Notes: generated from the letters alone by a model not told the origin. A DNA stretch of 26,651 bases from Hyphochytrium catenoides (GCA_900088475.1 FLMG01002635.1:3881-30531), one strand, 5' to 3'. Counted from the stretch's first letter, positions 9,201-19,715 are shown. Numbers and translations: made by a program.

Positions 9201-11682
9201 GAAGAACCACTATACCTGAGGAAATGCCTTCCTTCTCGTCTGCAACAAGAGTAAGGAGATCCTGGCATTGAGTCTGGATGAAGGTGATGACCTGATTATA
9301 TATCTCAGGCAGACCCTGAGATGTAAGTATACACTAGCGTAAGACACATTATGAACCAAGATGCTAGACCGGTTGATACGCGGGTATTGAGCCATAGTCT
9401 AGTGGACCTCACTGTAAAGGTGATCATCGCGAGGAGGTTGTTTAGCAGAAGAGAGAGATGAAGAGAGTGAGGAATAAAGGAAGAAGCGCTAGCTTCCAGG
9501 CATTCGTTTACCTTAAAGGAACCGCGCACACCTCCATCCAACTTCCCCTTGGTGAACTCCTCTTCAACGAAGGGCCTTACTACCAGCCGTCCGTATGTCT
9601 CCTCGGCCACGGACGCGCGATCTAACGCGCAGTAGCCTCTGAGGCAGTGGGCGACAGCTTTCGCATTAACGCGATGCTCTCGACGATACATCGTGTCCGG
9701 GACAATCTAGCAGAGAACCGGGGACAGGATCTTCAGAGTTAGAGGTGGGCTAATATAGGGTTTAAGGTAGAGATGATAGGCAGAAGACATTGTATCAAGA
9801 GTAATACAAAAGACGAGAAGCTCGCTCAGAGGTAGGTAAACGTGTCCTCTGAGGTCGCAGAATGACAAGAGAGAGAAGCTAAGGCGTAAAAAAAATAGCT
9901 GTTGAGTGATCTGCCGGCCAACCTCGGTAGCAAAGGCGACTTCAAGCTTTTCGAGCACCAGGTCCTGTACACTGTTCACACGCTTGCGAAGGGACTAGAG
10001 AGAGAAAGCAAAAAGCGTAGACAGAAGGCAGAGCGGTAAACGCAGAACGGATGGTAAGGCTCAATGGGTCAAGTTAGGAGAGAAGGGCATAATATAGGTA
10101 CAAACCTGTACAAAAGCGAGGTCTGAGGCTTGCGCGAAGTCATGCAGGAGCGGAAGACACATTCGCGCAACTCTTTCTAGTCTTGCGCATGCTTCTAGGG
10201 TTACTTCTCCGGCTTCGTCCTCTACAGCAAAAGATTGCGGCCAATGGAGATGAGGAAGAGAGATAGAGAGCAGAGAAAGACATTAATTGGGACCGGGACA
10301 AGAGACAGAAAGGTGACTAGACGAAGGCAGATAGGAGAGCAATGGTCTCTTCTCACCTTCATCTCCTGGGGTATCAATTGCGCCTAAGCCGGAGGTATTC
10401 GGGACAAAGTTGCAATAGCTAGTGCCCGACCCTTCTTCATCATTTTCTGGGAGCTCAGTCTAGCATGAGTAGGTTCTTAGCGCAAGGTAGGCACGTTTCA
10501 GGCAGCACAAAGAGAGACAGAGAACGAGAGAGGAGAGTGAAGGCGAGGCATAGCAGAGAAAGACCTAAAGTCGAGGCAAATCCAACAAGCTAGAGGCAAA
10601 ATAATCAGATTGGGAGCCTTTGAAAAGAAAGACTCTGTCTAACCGGGATACGATGGAGAGAGAAGCACAAGCTAAAGAAAAAGGAAAGAGGTCAATTTTT
10701 CCCAGCCGTGAACAAAGAGTCAATGATTTTGTCTACCAATAGTTCTGAGGTTAGCGCTCTCTCCTCTCCAATATCATACGACCCAAGGGTCCCCACATCA
10801 TCTTCAGGGTTAGACGCAGGGTCAGCGTCTTTCTCACTCTCTTCATCCTTAGAGAAAGGAGAGAGCTTTGCACTCCCTCTCGTTGGTTTAGCACTGAGAC
10901 CCAATAAGGTCTCCGCCACATCCAGCCGCTCTGCCAGACTGAAGCCGCGAAGACGATCAGTTAAAAGAGCGGAGAAAGCGGCTATGAAGTGTGGGCACAA
11001 GAAGAAGAAGAAAGATTGCCGAGATTTGGTTGAAGATTGAGAGACAGAGTCTCCCAGGCATATCTATTTTGCTAGGGGAACTCAAGCAAAGACAGATGGG
11101 CGGATAGACGGATAGATAGATAGATGGATAGAGATAGACAGACAGACAGAAAGACAATGACAGGGAACCCGCCACATAGGAACCGAGAAAGAGAGAGAAG
11201 CAGCGAAAAGATGCAAGAGAGAGAGAGAGAGAGCCGGTCGAGCTCAAGAAGTGGGACGAGAGAAGAGCTATCGGTGCTAGAGAACGTAGTATGAGGCAGT
11301 TATCGCTTGGTCACGAGACTGACCTGACGCAAAGATGCAGCTCCTTTTTCACCTGAGACAGTACCTTCTGCTCTTCCAGCTTCTCCTCCAGAAAGTGTAA
11401 GGAGTTTTCCTAGCCAGGGGTCGCAAGGAGAACGGCAGGATTAGAGGAGAGAAGAGGGCTCAGATGGCGAGGTAAGAGATGGCGAGGTAAGAACGTAAGG
11501 AAGAAAGAGAGGCAGCACGAGCATGAAGTGTCATAATCAGTTAGAAAGGGTTCGGAACAGGGAGAGCAGGGTTGGAGATAGCGGGATACAAAGAGACATT
11601 AAGGGAGAAGGAGAGGATTGAGGAGAGAGAGAAAGAAAGAAGAAGGGAAGAGGGGGAAGAGAAAGAAAGAGAGCGAGAGGGA

Positions 11683-11720
<38 letters not shown>

Positions 11721-12289
11721 GAGAAAAGGAGATAGACAGAAGAGAGAGAGAGACAGGGACAGGGAGGGGAGAGAGAGAGACAGAGAGATGACACTGGAGG
11801 AAAGTGGCGGAGGATAGACAGAAGGACAAGAGCCAGTTGGAAAAGGAATGAATGCTAAGAGTTAGTAGTTGACTGAGAAAGAGAGTGTGTTCCCGCCATC
11901 CAAGAGCTACGCTGCGCTCTTACCACTGCGGACCGGACAGCATAGACTTTCTCTCTAATCTCTTGCACTGTCGGTTGCAGTGAGCTAATGGTAGTATCTA
12001 CGCCTACGAGCCGTGCAGATAGCTGCAGAAAGTCCGCATAATCCCTGTTTATAAGGTGCACCAGCTATAGTCCAGGTTAGGTTATTGCCAGCGCTTCTCA
12101 TAAACGTAAGAGGGACTCGAAGTAAGGCTCTACCTCCAACTGCAGGGAATGCAGGTGCTTCCGAAGGTCCTCTCTCAGCGTCTGCAGATCAATATTCCGT
12201 GCCTGGCAGACGCTAATGAAACTCTCTTCATCAAAGGACTTAGCTGTGAAGACCGCCGGGTCAAAGGAAAGTGACAGTGCCTCTTCCAT
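6251..12289 (-). CDS. COG2: Conserved oligomeric Golgi complex subunit 2
   Basis: COG2 belongs to lobe A of the COG tethering complex, which captures retrograde vesicles at the Golgi. Twenty exons on the minus strand join in phase to about 820 residues (human 738): 12289-12134, 12064-11924, 11409-11324, 10938-10737, 10459-10357, 10221-10106, 9994-9923, 9706-9512, 9315-9216, 9068-8965, 8848-8723, 8644-8545, 8419-8277, 8032-7892, 7652-7515, 7420-7326, 7249-7172, 6966-6836, 6580-6442, 6347-6251. The N-terminal COG2 domain shows LREDLRKHLHSLQLE followed by LINRDYADFLQLSARLVGVD. The middle has AHCLRGYCALDRASVAEE. The C-terminal DUF3510 region has WSPEVLLVPLIPKF, LFRWTNKPAPT and KQTEDSLRKRK, and the end reads TEKIHMQLMLDINEFG. 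An acidic, Ser/Gly-rich insert in exons 4-5 helps explain the extra length. The exon 7 donor (GAG|GTTGGC) is the weakest junction. Confidence 0.95.
11098..11155. repeat. GATA/GACA tetranucleotide microsatellite
   Basis: Imperfect runs of GATA units pass into GACA units (GATAGATAGATAGATGG, then GACAGACAGACAGAAA). The repeat lies within COG2 intron 3 and has no effect on the coding sequence. Confidence 0.75.
11616..11800. repeat. GA-rich low-complexity tract
   Basis: Almost uninterrupted purines, with a pure (GA)n core at about 11684-11715. It lies in COG2 intron 2 and is CT-rich on the COG2 sense strand, like the other COG2 introns. The Arg/Glu-rich and Ser/Leu-rich open frames over it are artefacts of the dinucleotide. 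Confidence 0.85.
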
Positions 12290-12940
12290 CCTTCCTTCCC
12301 ACCCTAAGACCACCTCAACGGTGCTGACAAACAGCTTAGGATCCTGTCATGTCCGCAAGCTTCGTTAGCACCTGTAACTTTCCGCTCCTTCCATGGTCGA
12401 TGTGAAGCTTCAGTCCCCCGTCAGACTATCTTCACATCTTCACCAGCTCCAACTTGGCAGGATCTTCAGAATTATGAGGATCTGCAGATTTCTGGGCCTG
12501 AGATGAAGCTTGAAGATCCAATTTTCGTGCATGGCCCCACTACCTTCGGCAGTAGGTCTGGCACGTCATAATCTGAATAAACCTACTATCTATTCTATAT
12601 AAGACTTGATCCTGAAAAGATGTTATTAATAAACGATTGCCCTCACGAAAGTAAATGCAAACTGCCCGAATGGAAAGGAGATTTCTGATGTTGATGTGGA
12701 CAAAAGAGCAATTGTGGAGCTTTTTCATTGCATTCCTGCTCCTAGAGCAGCTTCTTTAGAGAGCCCAGTCAGTCGTTCAGCTGCTATTAAGACAGGAAGG
12801 AAGCTCGGCCCAAGCAGCGTGAGGACCTCAATGCAGAGCTGAGATGCTAATGCGGCTCGTAGGCCAAAGAGGGCATTGAGTCGGAGCAACGTTGCTAGGG
12901 AAACGGCAGGAAGGATTTTAGGTCTCAGGATGCTTTAGGG
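12290..12940. promoter_or_regulatory. Divergent promoter region between COG2 and the Wss1-type gene
   Basis: The 651 bases lie between two start codons facing away from each other, so both promoters should be here. No coding exon fits. The stretch 12395-12520 is dense in CTTCA/TGAAG words, including the 10-bp palindrome TGAAGCTTCA at 12402-12411 and a related GATGAAGCTTGAAGATC near 12500. The same palindrome occurs in two other non-coding stretches of the window. No TATA box is convincing. Confidence 0.5.
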
Positions 12941-15761
12941 ATGGCGGCAAGCAAGGTTAGCACAGAGTTCATAGGAGAGATCACTGCGCTCAAGAAGCAG
13001 CAAAATGCCGATGAAGCACTCCGAACTCTGCAGAAGATTGCCGCTCATGTGGCGCCAATCATGAAGGTCTGAGCTCCTCCGTCCCCGTCTTTGCCTCGTG
13101 CACCTTCAAAGTGGTTTGAGAAAGATAGACCTAGGCCTCTAGCCTCTTTGACCCTATCAAAACAATGCTGACCGCATGGCCCTTTCAATAGAAGCGGAGC
13201 TGGTTTGTCGGCAAGCTGCAGGAATTCTTTCCTTCCAATCGCAATCTGCTGGGCATGAATGTCAACCGGGGGGCCAAAATCTTCGTTCGCTGTGAGTCTA
13301 AACTCTTTTTGGACTCCTCTTCCTGCCTACCATTTTCTCTTTCTCTCACGCTGTCAATCTTCCCTTACACCGGTGGCTTTCTCTCTCTTCTTTGCGGCTG
13401 AGAGTGTCTCCACCGTCTTTCTCTCATCTCTCTCTCTTTTACTTCCTCTGTTGGTTTATCACTGCAGTGCGGCCGGCACACGATGAGAAGAGCTTTTATC
13501 CCTATCATCATGTCCTGGGGACGATGCTGCACGAGCTGGTGCACATGGTGAGTCTGGACTCCTTAAACTTGCTGATCTAGCTCCTTTCTTTCAATCTGCT
13601 CTTCACCTGTCGTCTCTGCTACTTCCCATTCTGTCGGTCCTCTTTTCGGTTTGACTTGCTGCTTGCCCGCGTCGTCTCCTCGTAGATTGGTTCTGCTCTT
13701 CAGTCGCTGCCTCAGACTCTTGTATTTGTTCCCATTCTTCTCTCATTCTCTCTCTCTGTCTCTGTCTCTATCTCTCGCGCCTTAGCTCTCTCTCTCGCGC
13801 TCTCTCTCTCTCTCTCTCTCTCACGCGCTCTCTCTCTATGTCCAGCTCTCTCTCTCGCTCTCTCCCTCTCTCTTTCCATTGTGTCTCCCCTTCTCTCTTT
13901 TCTTTCTTTTTCTCTCTCTTCATCCCACTTTCCTTTTGCTGTGGACCTCTCTCCCTCCTCTCGCGCTCTTCCTCTGGCTTTTTTTCTCTCACTTTCTCAC
14001 TTCCTTCCTCTCCCATTCTCTCTCCACATTCCCTACTTCTTCTTTCTTCCTAGCCTCACTTTCTCCTTTCTAATTTTCTACTTTTCTCCTTTTCTCCTAG
14101 TCTCCGTTTGTTTGTCTGATTTGATCTCTCTTCCTACAGTTCCCTGCACTGCTCTCACTCTCTTAACGCATATCAATTGACAGAAAATCGGTCCCCATAA
14201 TGACGCTTTCTACAAGGTAACAGAGTCGATAATGCTCCTCCATTGGCTTGGATACTCAGCTTATTCTAACAGTTCTTGGATGAGCTCTGGGAGGAGGCTG
14301 ACATGATCTCAGATGGTGAGGGATTTTTAGCTGTTAGCCTTTGAACTATCATACCTCGTACTCGCCTCCTGGCTTATTCATCGTCATTCATCGTCATCAT
14401 TAGGGAAAATGCTGCCTGCTACTCCTTTCTCTGGAGCAGGCCATAAACTGGGTGGCAGGAATCCGATGAGCGCCAGAACTGCAGCGGCAGAGGCCGCGGA
14501 GAGACGACGGAAGGTGCGTGGAACGAGTGACCCTCTCAGACTATCTCGTGGCGGTCGATAGCTTTCCTCTCTCTCACCTTTGATTTACCGTCTGCTCGGA
14601 TCTTAGCTTCTTCTGCACACTCAGGTGCACATCTGCCGTTGATCTATTTGTCAGTGAGCTTGCTCTACCACTCGGTCAAAGTAGTGTGTCTCTGAACAGC
14701 TTACCATTGACTGCTTCTATAAATTATGTCTCCTTACGGTTCTGCTATGTTGGTCAATAGAAGCAGATGTGGGGCGGAGCTTCAGGAGTCCGTCTAGGCG
14801 GAGACGAAGGTACCAACAAACAGGTGAGAAGCAGACTCACTTTCAAGTGTCAAAAGCCACGGCCTTCTTCTGCATTGCCGCTGATTATTAATCTCAAGGC
14901 AAAAAGGAAGCTGACGCCGCAAGAACTCAGACGAAGAGCTCTTGAGGCAGCAGAAAGAAGGTACGACATATGAGAAAGGGTTAGATGTCACGGATTCTTA
15001 GCGCCTCGCCTCTTGCGCTCTTCTGTCTCCATCTTACTCCCAAGGTTGCGCGACAATGAGGAGTGCCGCGCTGTCCTAGACGGTCATTCCGTCACTATCG
15101 ACGGTGTTGAAGAAGAACGCAGAGTAGAGCCAGAAGATATAAAACCCACTGTCCTCGTCCGCTCTCTTTCTATCTCAAACAAGGCTAAAACTACGGCTGG
15201 GACGGCCCCCAATGCCGTCCCTACGCGCGAGAAAGAACCAGAGATTGTCATCATTGATGACGAAGTCGACAATGAGAAGGAAAAGATAGTAGAAAGGATA
15301 GAAGATTCGGAGGAGGTGACTCTCGTTGAGGTCGTTGTGCCACGTTCTCCGCTGTCGACTTGGTCCTGTCCTGAATGTACACTGATAAACAGCAGTAAAC
15401 GGGAAGATTGTGAGGCCTGCGGCTTCTCTCAACGCACGGGAAAGCCTGGTGATGAAGTGGAAGTGATCTCTTCCAAGCTTCATACAGCTGCGTCTTCCTC
15501 TTCTCTTGGTCCCTCGTCTAATGCTCCGTCTTCGCGGGATCGAAAGCGACCAGCCCCGGTAGAAGAGACCCTGGAGGACGAGGTGAGAGCAAAAGAGTTG
15601 ATACTCCATCTCGATCTTCAAAGCACTTTCTTAGCTTCCTCTGTCCGTGGCCTCTTTTTGCTGTTCGTCTCCCGTTCTTTTTCCCTCTTTGTGTCTGTAT
15701 TGTGGCATTGCTTTCTGCTACTCTTTCCTTTTGCCTCCGTCAATTTGCCTCTTCCTCTCAT

Positions 15762-15793
<32 letters not shown>

Positions 15794-16392
15794 GCTCTCA
15801 CTCTCTCTCTCTCTCTCGCACGCTCTCTCTCTCTCTCTCTCTTTCTTTCTGCTCTCTTTGCTTTCTCTCTTTTCCGAACTGTACGCCTGGCACGCTTTTC
15901 TTTACTCAATGGATTGTCTGGCACTTTGCTCTTCTCTCCCTCTCTGTGTCCCTCTCCCTCTCTCTCTCTCCACCCTCTCCCGAAGTAGGCCTGGACCTGT
16001 GACGCATGTACGTTGGTCAACTCTCTTTCCAACCTCACATGCGGGGCTTGCGGCAACGCGCGCTTGCGAGTGGCAAGGTACTTCTTTCCCCGAAGTCTAC
16101 GTCACTAATCCTGTTTCCTCTCTGTCGTCCATTGGTCTCTTGCGGAGTCTCTCAGTCCACTTCTTAGTCCACTTCTTGTTCCGGCTCTGCCTCTGCAAGC
16201 CGTGCAATTCCAACAGCTCTTATCTTCAGCCTATCCCAGCGGTAAGTCCTACTCTATAGTTGACCTTTCTCGTTTAGGCTCCCGCTCAATGGTGCCAGCA
16301 GGGATGATGAGGCGTCTTCGTCGTCCTTTAACCCTTTTCAAGCGCTCACATCGTCCTCTCATCACGCGTGGAGAGGATCAAAACCGCTCTGA
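12941..16392 (+). CDS. WSS1: Wss1/SPRTN-type DNA-protein crosslink protease (WLM metalloprotease) with SHP box, SIM and two RanBP2 zinc fingers
   Basis: Wss1 proteases cut proteins covalently trapped on DNA, guided by SUMO and Cdc48/p97. Twelve exons join in phase to 466 residues: 12941-13066, 13192-13291, 13468-13547, 14184-14216, 14273-14315, 14404-14513, 14761-14823, 14899-14960, 15045-15582, 15989-16077, 16200-16241, 16278-16392. The WLM domain covers about residues 10-130, with NRNLLGMNVNRGAKI, LGTMLHELVHM (zinc site His97-Glu98-xx-His101) and GPHNDAFY (third ligand His107). FSGAGHKL at 136-143 fits the SHP box (FxGxGxxL) that binds Cdc48. EIVIIDDEVD near 272-281 fits a SUMO-interacting motif, and VTLVEVVV near 297 may be a second. 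Two RanBP2/NZF fingers follow: WSCPECTLIN...CEAC (about 312-331) and WTCDACTLVN...CGAC (about 387-406), the second on its own exon. The last two small exons are the least certain part. Confidence 0.93.
13741..13866. repeat. CT-rich microsatellite tract
   Basis: Runs of (CT)n broken by GC and GT steps, inside the 636-base intron 3 of the Wss1-type gene, between the HELVH exon and the GPHNDAFYK exon. Pyrimidine-rich sequence continues to about 14160, just before the acceptor at 14183. Confidence 0.8.
15767..15848. repeat. (CT)n microsatellite
   Basis: Nearly pure CT with two GC interruptions. It lies in intron 9 of the Wss1-type gene, between the exon carrying zinc finger 1 and the exon carrying zinc finger 2. 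Confidence 0.85.
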
Positions 16393-16853
16393 ATATTGCT
16401 CTCAGACAGTTCTGGATGCTGCGATGGGAACCGACACCTCTCTTGCTACCTCTCTCATCTCTATCTCTCACTCTTGATTTGCTGCCGCTGCTTTGCTGGT
16501 CTAAAGATGTTCCAGCTGACATTGTCCTGGCACTCCTTCTACTATTTATAAGGATAATTCTCATTATTTATAAACAGCCTCCGTACGGTTGGACGCACTC
16601 TCTTCTGTTTTTTTTGCAGTTTCCCATTCCTCAAGGCTGCTTCACACTTGGTCTCAATGTGCCTCTTGGGTTCCAAGCGCTATCCTGGGACGGCCCTGGG
16701 CACACATCCCAGTCCCGAGTAAGTGCTCTAAGGAAGCTTAGCAGCACAACCACTTTCGTCTCTACAAATGGGCGCTTCTGTTATATCCAAATGTTGTCTC
16801 TGTCTGTCCTCTCTCCCAGTGCTCCTGGGTCTGGCTACTTCCTCTCTTGTCCT
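16393..16853. other. Convergent intergenic spacer with one orphan exon-like block
   Basis: The 461 bases lie between the TGA of the Wss1-type gene (plus) and the TGA of the Tim21/Coa1-like gene (minus). It holds a near-repeat of a CTATTTATAA/ATTATTTATAA word at about 16541-16575. At 16620-16718 a 99-base open stretch is framed by a strong CT-rich acceptor and a GTAAGT donor on the plus strand. I cannot attach it in phase to the upstream gene. Confidence 0.5.
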
Positions 16854-19628
16854 TCATCTAAATGGCTTTTCCTTGAAATCTGCGTCTTGAATAAATTCCT
16901 CATCACGATGACGGGAAGGTGTGGTTTCCTTCTTGCGTCTTCTGAAGCTTCTGCCGCCCTCATCGTCCATCAAATTGATCCTTACGCCGTCAAAGTCCTC
17001 CACTGCACAGAACACTAGATCAGAGGCGAGGCTCTCAAGAACAGTGATACATCTCCGCCACTCTCCAGAATAGCGGAGTACTTACCAATCAGAGACACAA
17101 TCTCTACCTTTTTCTCGCTGTTGTCATTGCCAGAAGTGAAGAGAAGGCGCCCGACAGGCCTGCCGCGAGGGTCCAACAGCCCTAAGTGTGCCTTTACGCG
17201 CTGCTTCCCATTAACCTCTGAATCCATAGCCAGAGCGGTAGACATCGCACCGTCATTTGCACACGCACAGAGAGAGCGAGAGAGATTACTCGTTAAGCCA
17301 TGTGCCTTGTGGGAGTTCTAGTGAATCTGCCCGACGGCGGATGACTGAGAGGAAAATTGAAGAAGCGACCAGTGAGGAAGGCAAGAGAAGGCATGGCTGG
17401 TGATACACGCGATGAAAGAAGGGCGGCACGAACGTGACACATAGTCAGGACGTGTCACGTGTCAAGAACAAATCGAGGAGACAAGAAAGGGCCCAACCTT
17501 CCTCAAAGACCTCTTCGGTCCCTCCAATCGCTACCTCACAGCCAAACAACGCCCTTGCGCGCTCATCGCTGTTGACTCTGTCTGCGGCTTCCCTGCATAT
17601 AGGGAAGAAGTATCAAGAGAGCGGGAGAAAGAAGGAGGAATGAGAAAGAGAGATTAGACGCAAGAGCAAGAAGATCGTACTGCTTGTCAGGGGAAGCATC
17701 GACGACTAGCTAAGAAAAAGAGAGAGACAAAAGAAGAATGACCGGATGAGAGAGAGAACAGAGACGAATATGAAAGTGGAGAGACTCTAAGTAAACAAGG
17801 GACAACGACGGATGATAAGGCAATTAAGTCAAAGGAAAGGATCATTGAATAGGCAGTAAAACTCCTCTTTCTAGTCTGTTTTCTTACTGGAGGAGCTCCT
17901 GAAGGTCAGACATGGAGGTCAGAAGAGACTCGAACAGATTATTAATGATTGTGTCAAGAATTCCTATGACACAGAGATTCTCGCTTAGCACTCGGTGCAG
18001 CGGACGCTTGAGAAGAGAGAGAGAGACAGACGGCAAAAAGACTTGAACCTTACTGAGAAAGAAGAGCAGTCTTAAGGGCAGAGCAAGGGAACGGCGCTAT
18101 CAGCTGCGTTCTTACCTCCACTACGAGGACCGATCGTTTCCTCTCGACCTCTATACATCAAGCCATCCGGTCCGTTGCCCCTTCCTCTTCCTTTATCAAG
18201 GGCAACAGTGTGAGAGGACGGACACGCGAGGAGAAGAGATCGAATGAGAGGAAGAGAGGAAAGCCTTTACTAGCCTGCGGAGACTCAAAGGATGTGCAGG
18301 ACAGGAACAGGAAGTAGCGGGGCTTCCCTGTTGGAAGTGTCTCGAAGAAGGGCGAGCCAGTAGTGCTGAGCGGGCAAATGGGAGAGTCCCGAGGAGAAGA
18401 AAGAGAGAGACAGAAGAGTCTCAGATCTACCTGAGAAGAGCTCGCGAGCCTTCCTGCTCAGCTGGCTCCCAAGGAGGAAAGCAAGGCCCACACCTCCAGC
18501 CAAGATTGCAAAGCCAACTATGATAGGAAGAGACAAGAGATGATATGAGGAGGGGAAAAAGCAGCGGGACAAACGGAGAAAAATAAAAAGAGAGAAGGAG
18601 GGAGTCACAGTACAGGTTTGCTCAGCCTCACTGTCGAGAAGGAGAGAGAGAGAGAGAGAGAGACAGAGCGAAGAGATAGAGAGGAGAGAGACAAAGAAGG
18701 GTTCAAGAGGAAAAGGGACTGATGGGCTGAAGCAAACGTCCACAAGTATGAGGAAGGCATTGAGTGAAGAAAGATTTGGAGGGAGAGAGGAACGCAGAGG
18801 AGAAGTGACAGAGCACTGCACTGACAGATTAAAAGAGAGAGATGGAAAGAGAGAGAGAAGGAGCAGAAAGATAAAGAGCTAAGAGAGAAAGAGACACATC
18901 GCCTTCTGCTGTGTAACATAACCTCCAAAGGTAACCAACACGCCGCCTACTACTAGGGCTCCTGCCGAGTACAAGGCCAGCGCGAGCTTCGACGGCGGTC
19001 CTCCTCCACCGCGATTATTAAACGAAGCAAAGTGCCGGACCTGCGGCTGCTGTGAGGCGCGATGGATAGGATAGACTCTTCCAGCAATAGCCGCTAAAGG
19101 AAGAGACTGGCGTGAAACACGCTGCAGGCCAGACTTCCTTAGTGATGTTGGCTTCTGCAGATATTTTCTAGCCCAAGAGTGGTTTCCCGTGCAAACATAG
19201 AAGGGGTAGAAGAGGAGAGGAGGAGCTGGCCGCGACTGCTTCTTTTCTTTCTCTATGTCATAGCTTGAGAGCGCAATAGGCAGATCTTCTTCGGCCTGTC
19301 CAAGGCCCAGCACCCTCTTCTTCAGAAAGGAGCACTCCTTCTCACTATTGTCCGTCCCAGTGCCAGATTTGCCGTCTAGCTTGGGCCCGTTATAAAGCAA
19401 TGGCAGGCCTCGTCGCAATCGAAGGTTGTCCTTCCACTGAAGAGGAGCAGAACTGGTGCTCAAGGCGGAAAAGTGGGCTCTGGGCCCGTCAGTGTGTCTC
19501 CGAATGATCGCCGTACTGTTCGAAACGAACTTTCTCTCTATAGAGATCCGCCCGGCTTGCTGTCGGTGAACTCTGGCCACGGCTTCTCGCAGCCCGCTGG
19601 CCGAAGAAAGCCTTCTACCAGCTATCAT
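16854..19628 (-). CDS. Mitochondrial inner-membrane protein, Tim21/Coa1-like
   Basis: Eight exons join in phase to about 453 residues: 19628-18923, 18517-18431, 18190-18116, 17963-17887, 17709-17681, 17592-17498, 17217-17086, 17014-16854. The N-terminus (MIAGRRLSSASGLREAVARV) is a typical mitochondrial presequence, and a second basic, Ser/Arg/Gln-rich stretch lies around residues 151-201. Gly/Ala/Val-rich hydrophobic sequence follows (214-235 plus exon 2, ending LGSQLSRKARELF). The soluble part has EAADRVNSDERARALFGCEV, then VNGKQRVKAHLGLLDPRGRP and VGRLLFTSGN. This order (membrane helix, short helix with a D-x-R-x-x-x-L-x-G pattern, then a beta domain with G-x-x-G) resembles Tim21 and Coa1, which link the TIM23 translocase to respiratory-chain assembly. 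The exon 4 donor is CAG|TAAGAA instead of CAG|GTAAGAA. Exon 1 is unusually long and may hide an intron at its CT-rich part (about 19200). The family call is an inference. Confidence 0.7.
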
Positions 19629-19715
19629 CCTGCCTTCCTCATCTACGTATTGCTTCTGGTCTCTTAGCCTCGATAAAGGAGCACCGTCAATGAGATCTGC
19701 AGCTTGCGTCTCCAG

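Noticed and set aside
15175-15621. 148-codon minus-strand frame over the zinc-finger exon of the Wss1-type gene
   Set aside because: Shadow of the plus-strand exon, which carries the W-x-C-x2-C...C-x2-C zinc finger and joins its neighbours in phase.
16368-17018. 216-codon plus-strand open frame
   Set aside because: It overlaps the last exon of the Wss1-type gene in another frame and the last exon of the Tim21-like gene in antisense, and has internal splice signals. Only the 16620-16718 block was kept as an observation.
17086-17245. A separate small minus-strand gene starting MSTALAMDSEVNGKQRV
   Set aside because: The part from VNGKQRV on joins in phase with the upstream exon 17592-17498 and completes the Tim21/Coa1-like domain; the ATG lies in the intron before it.
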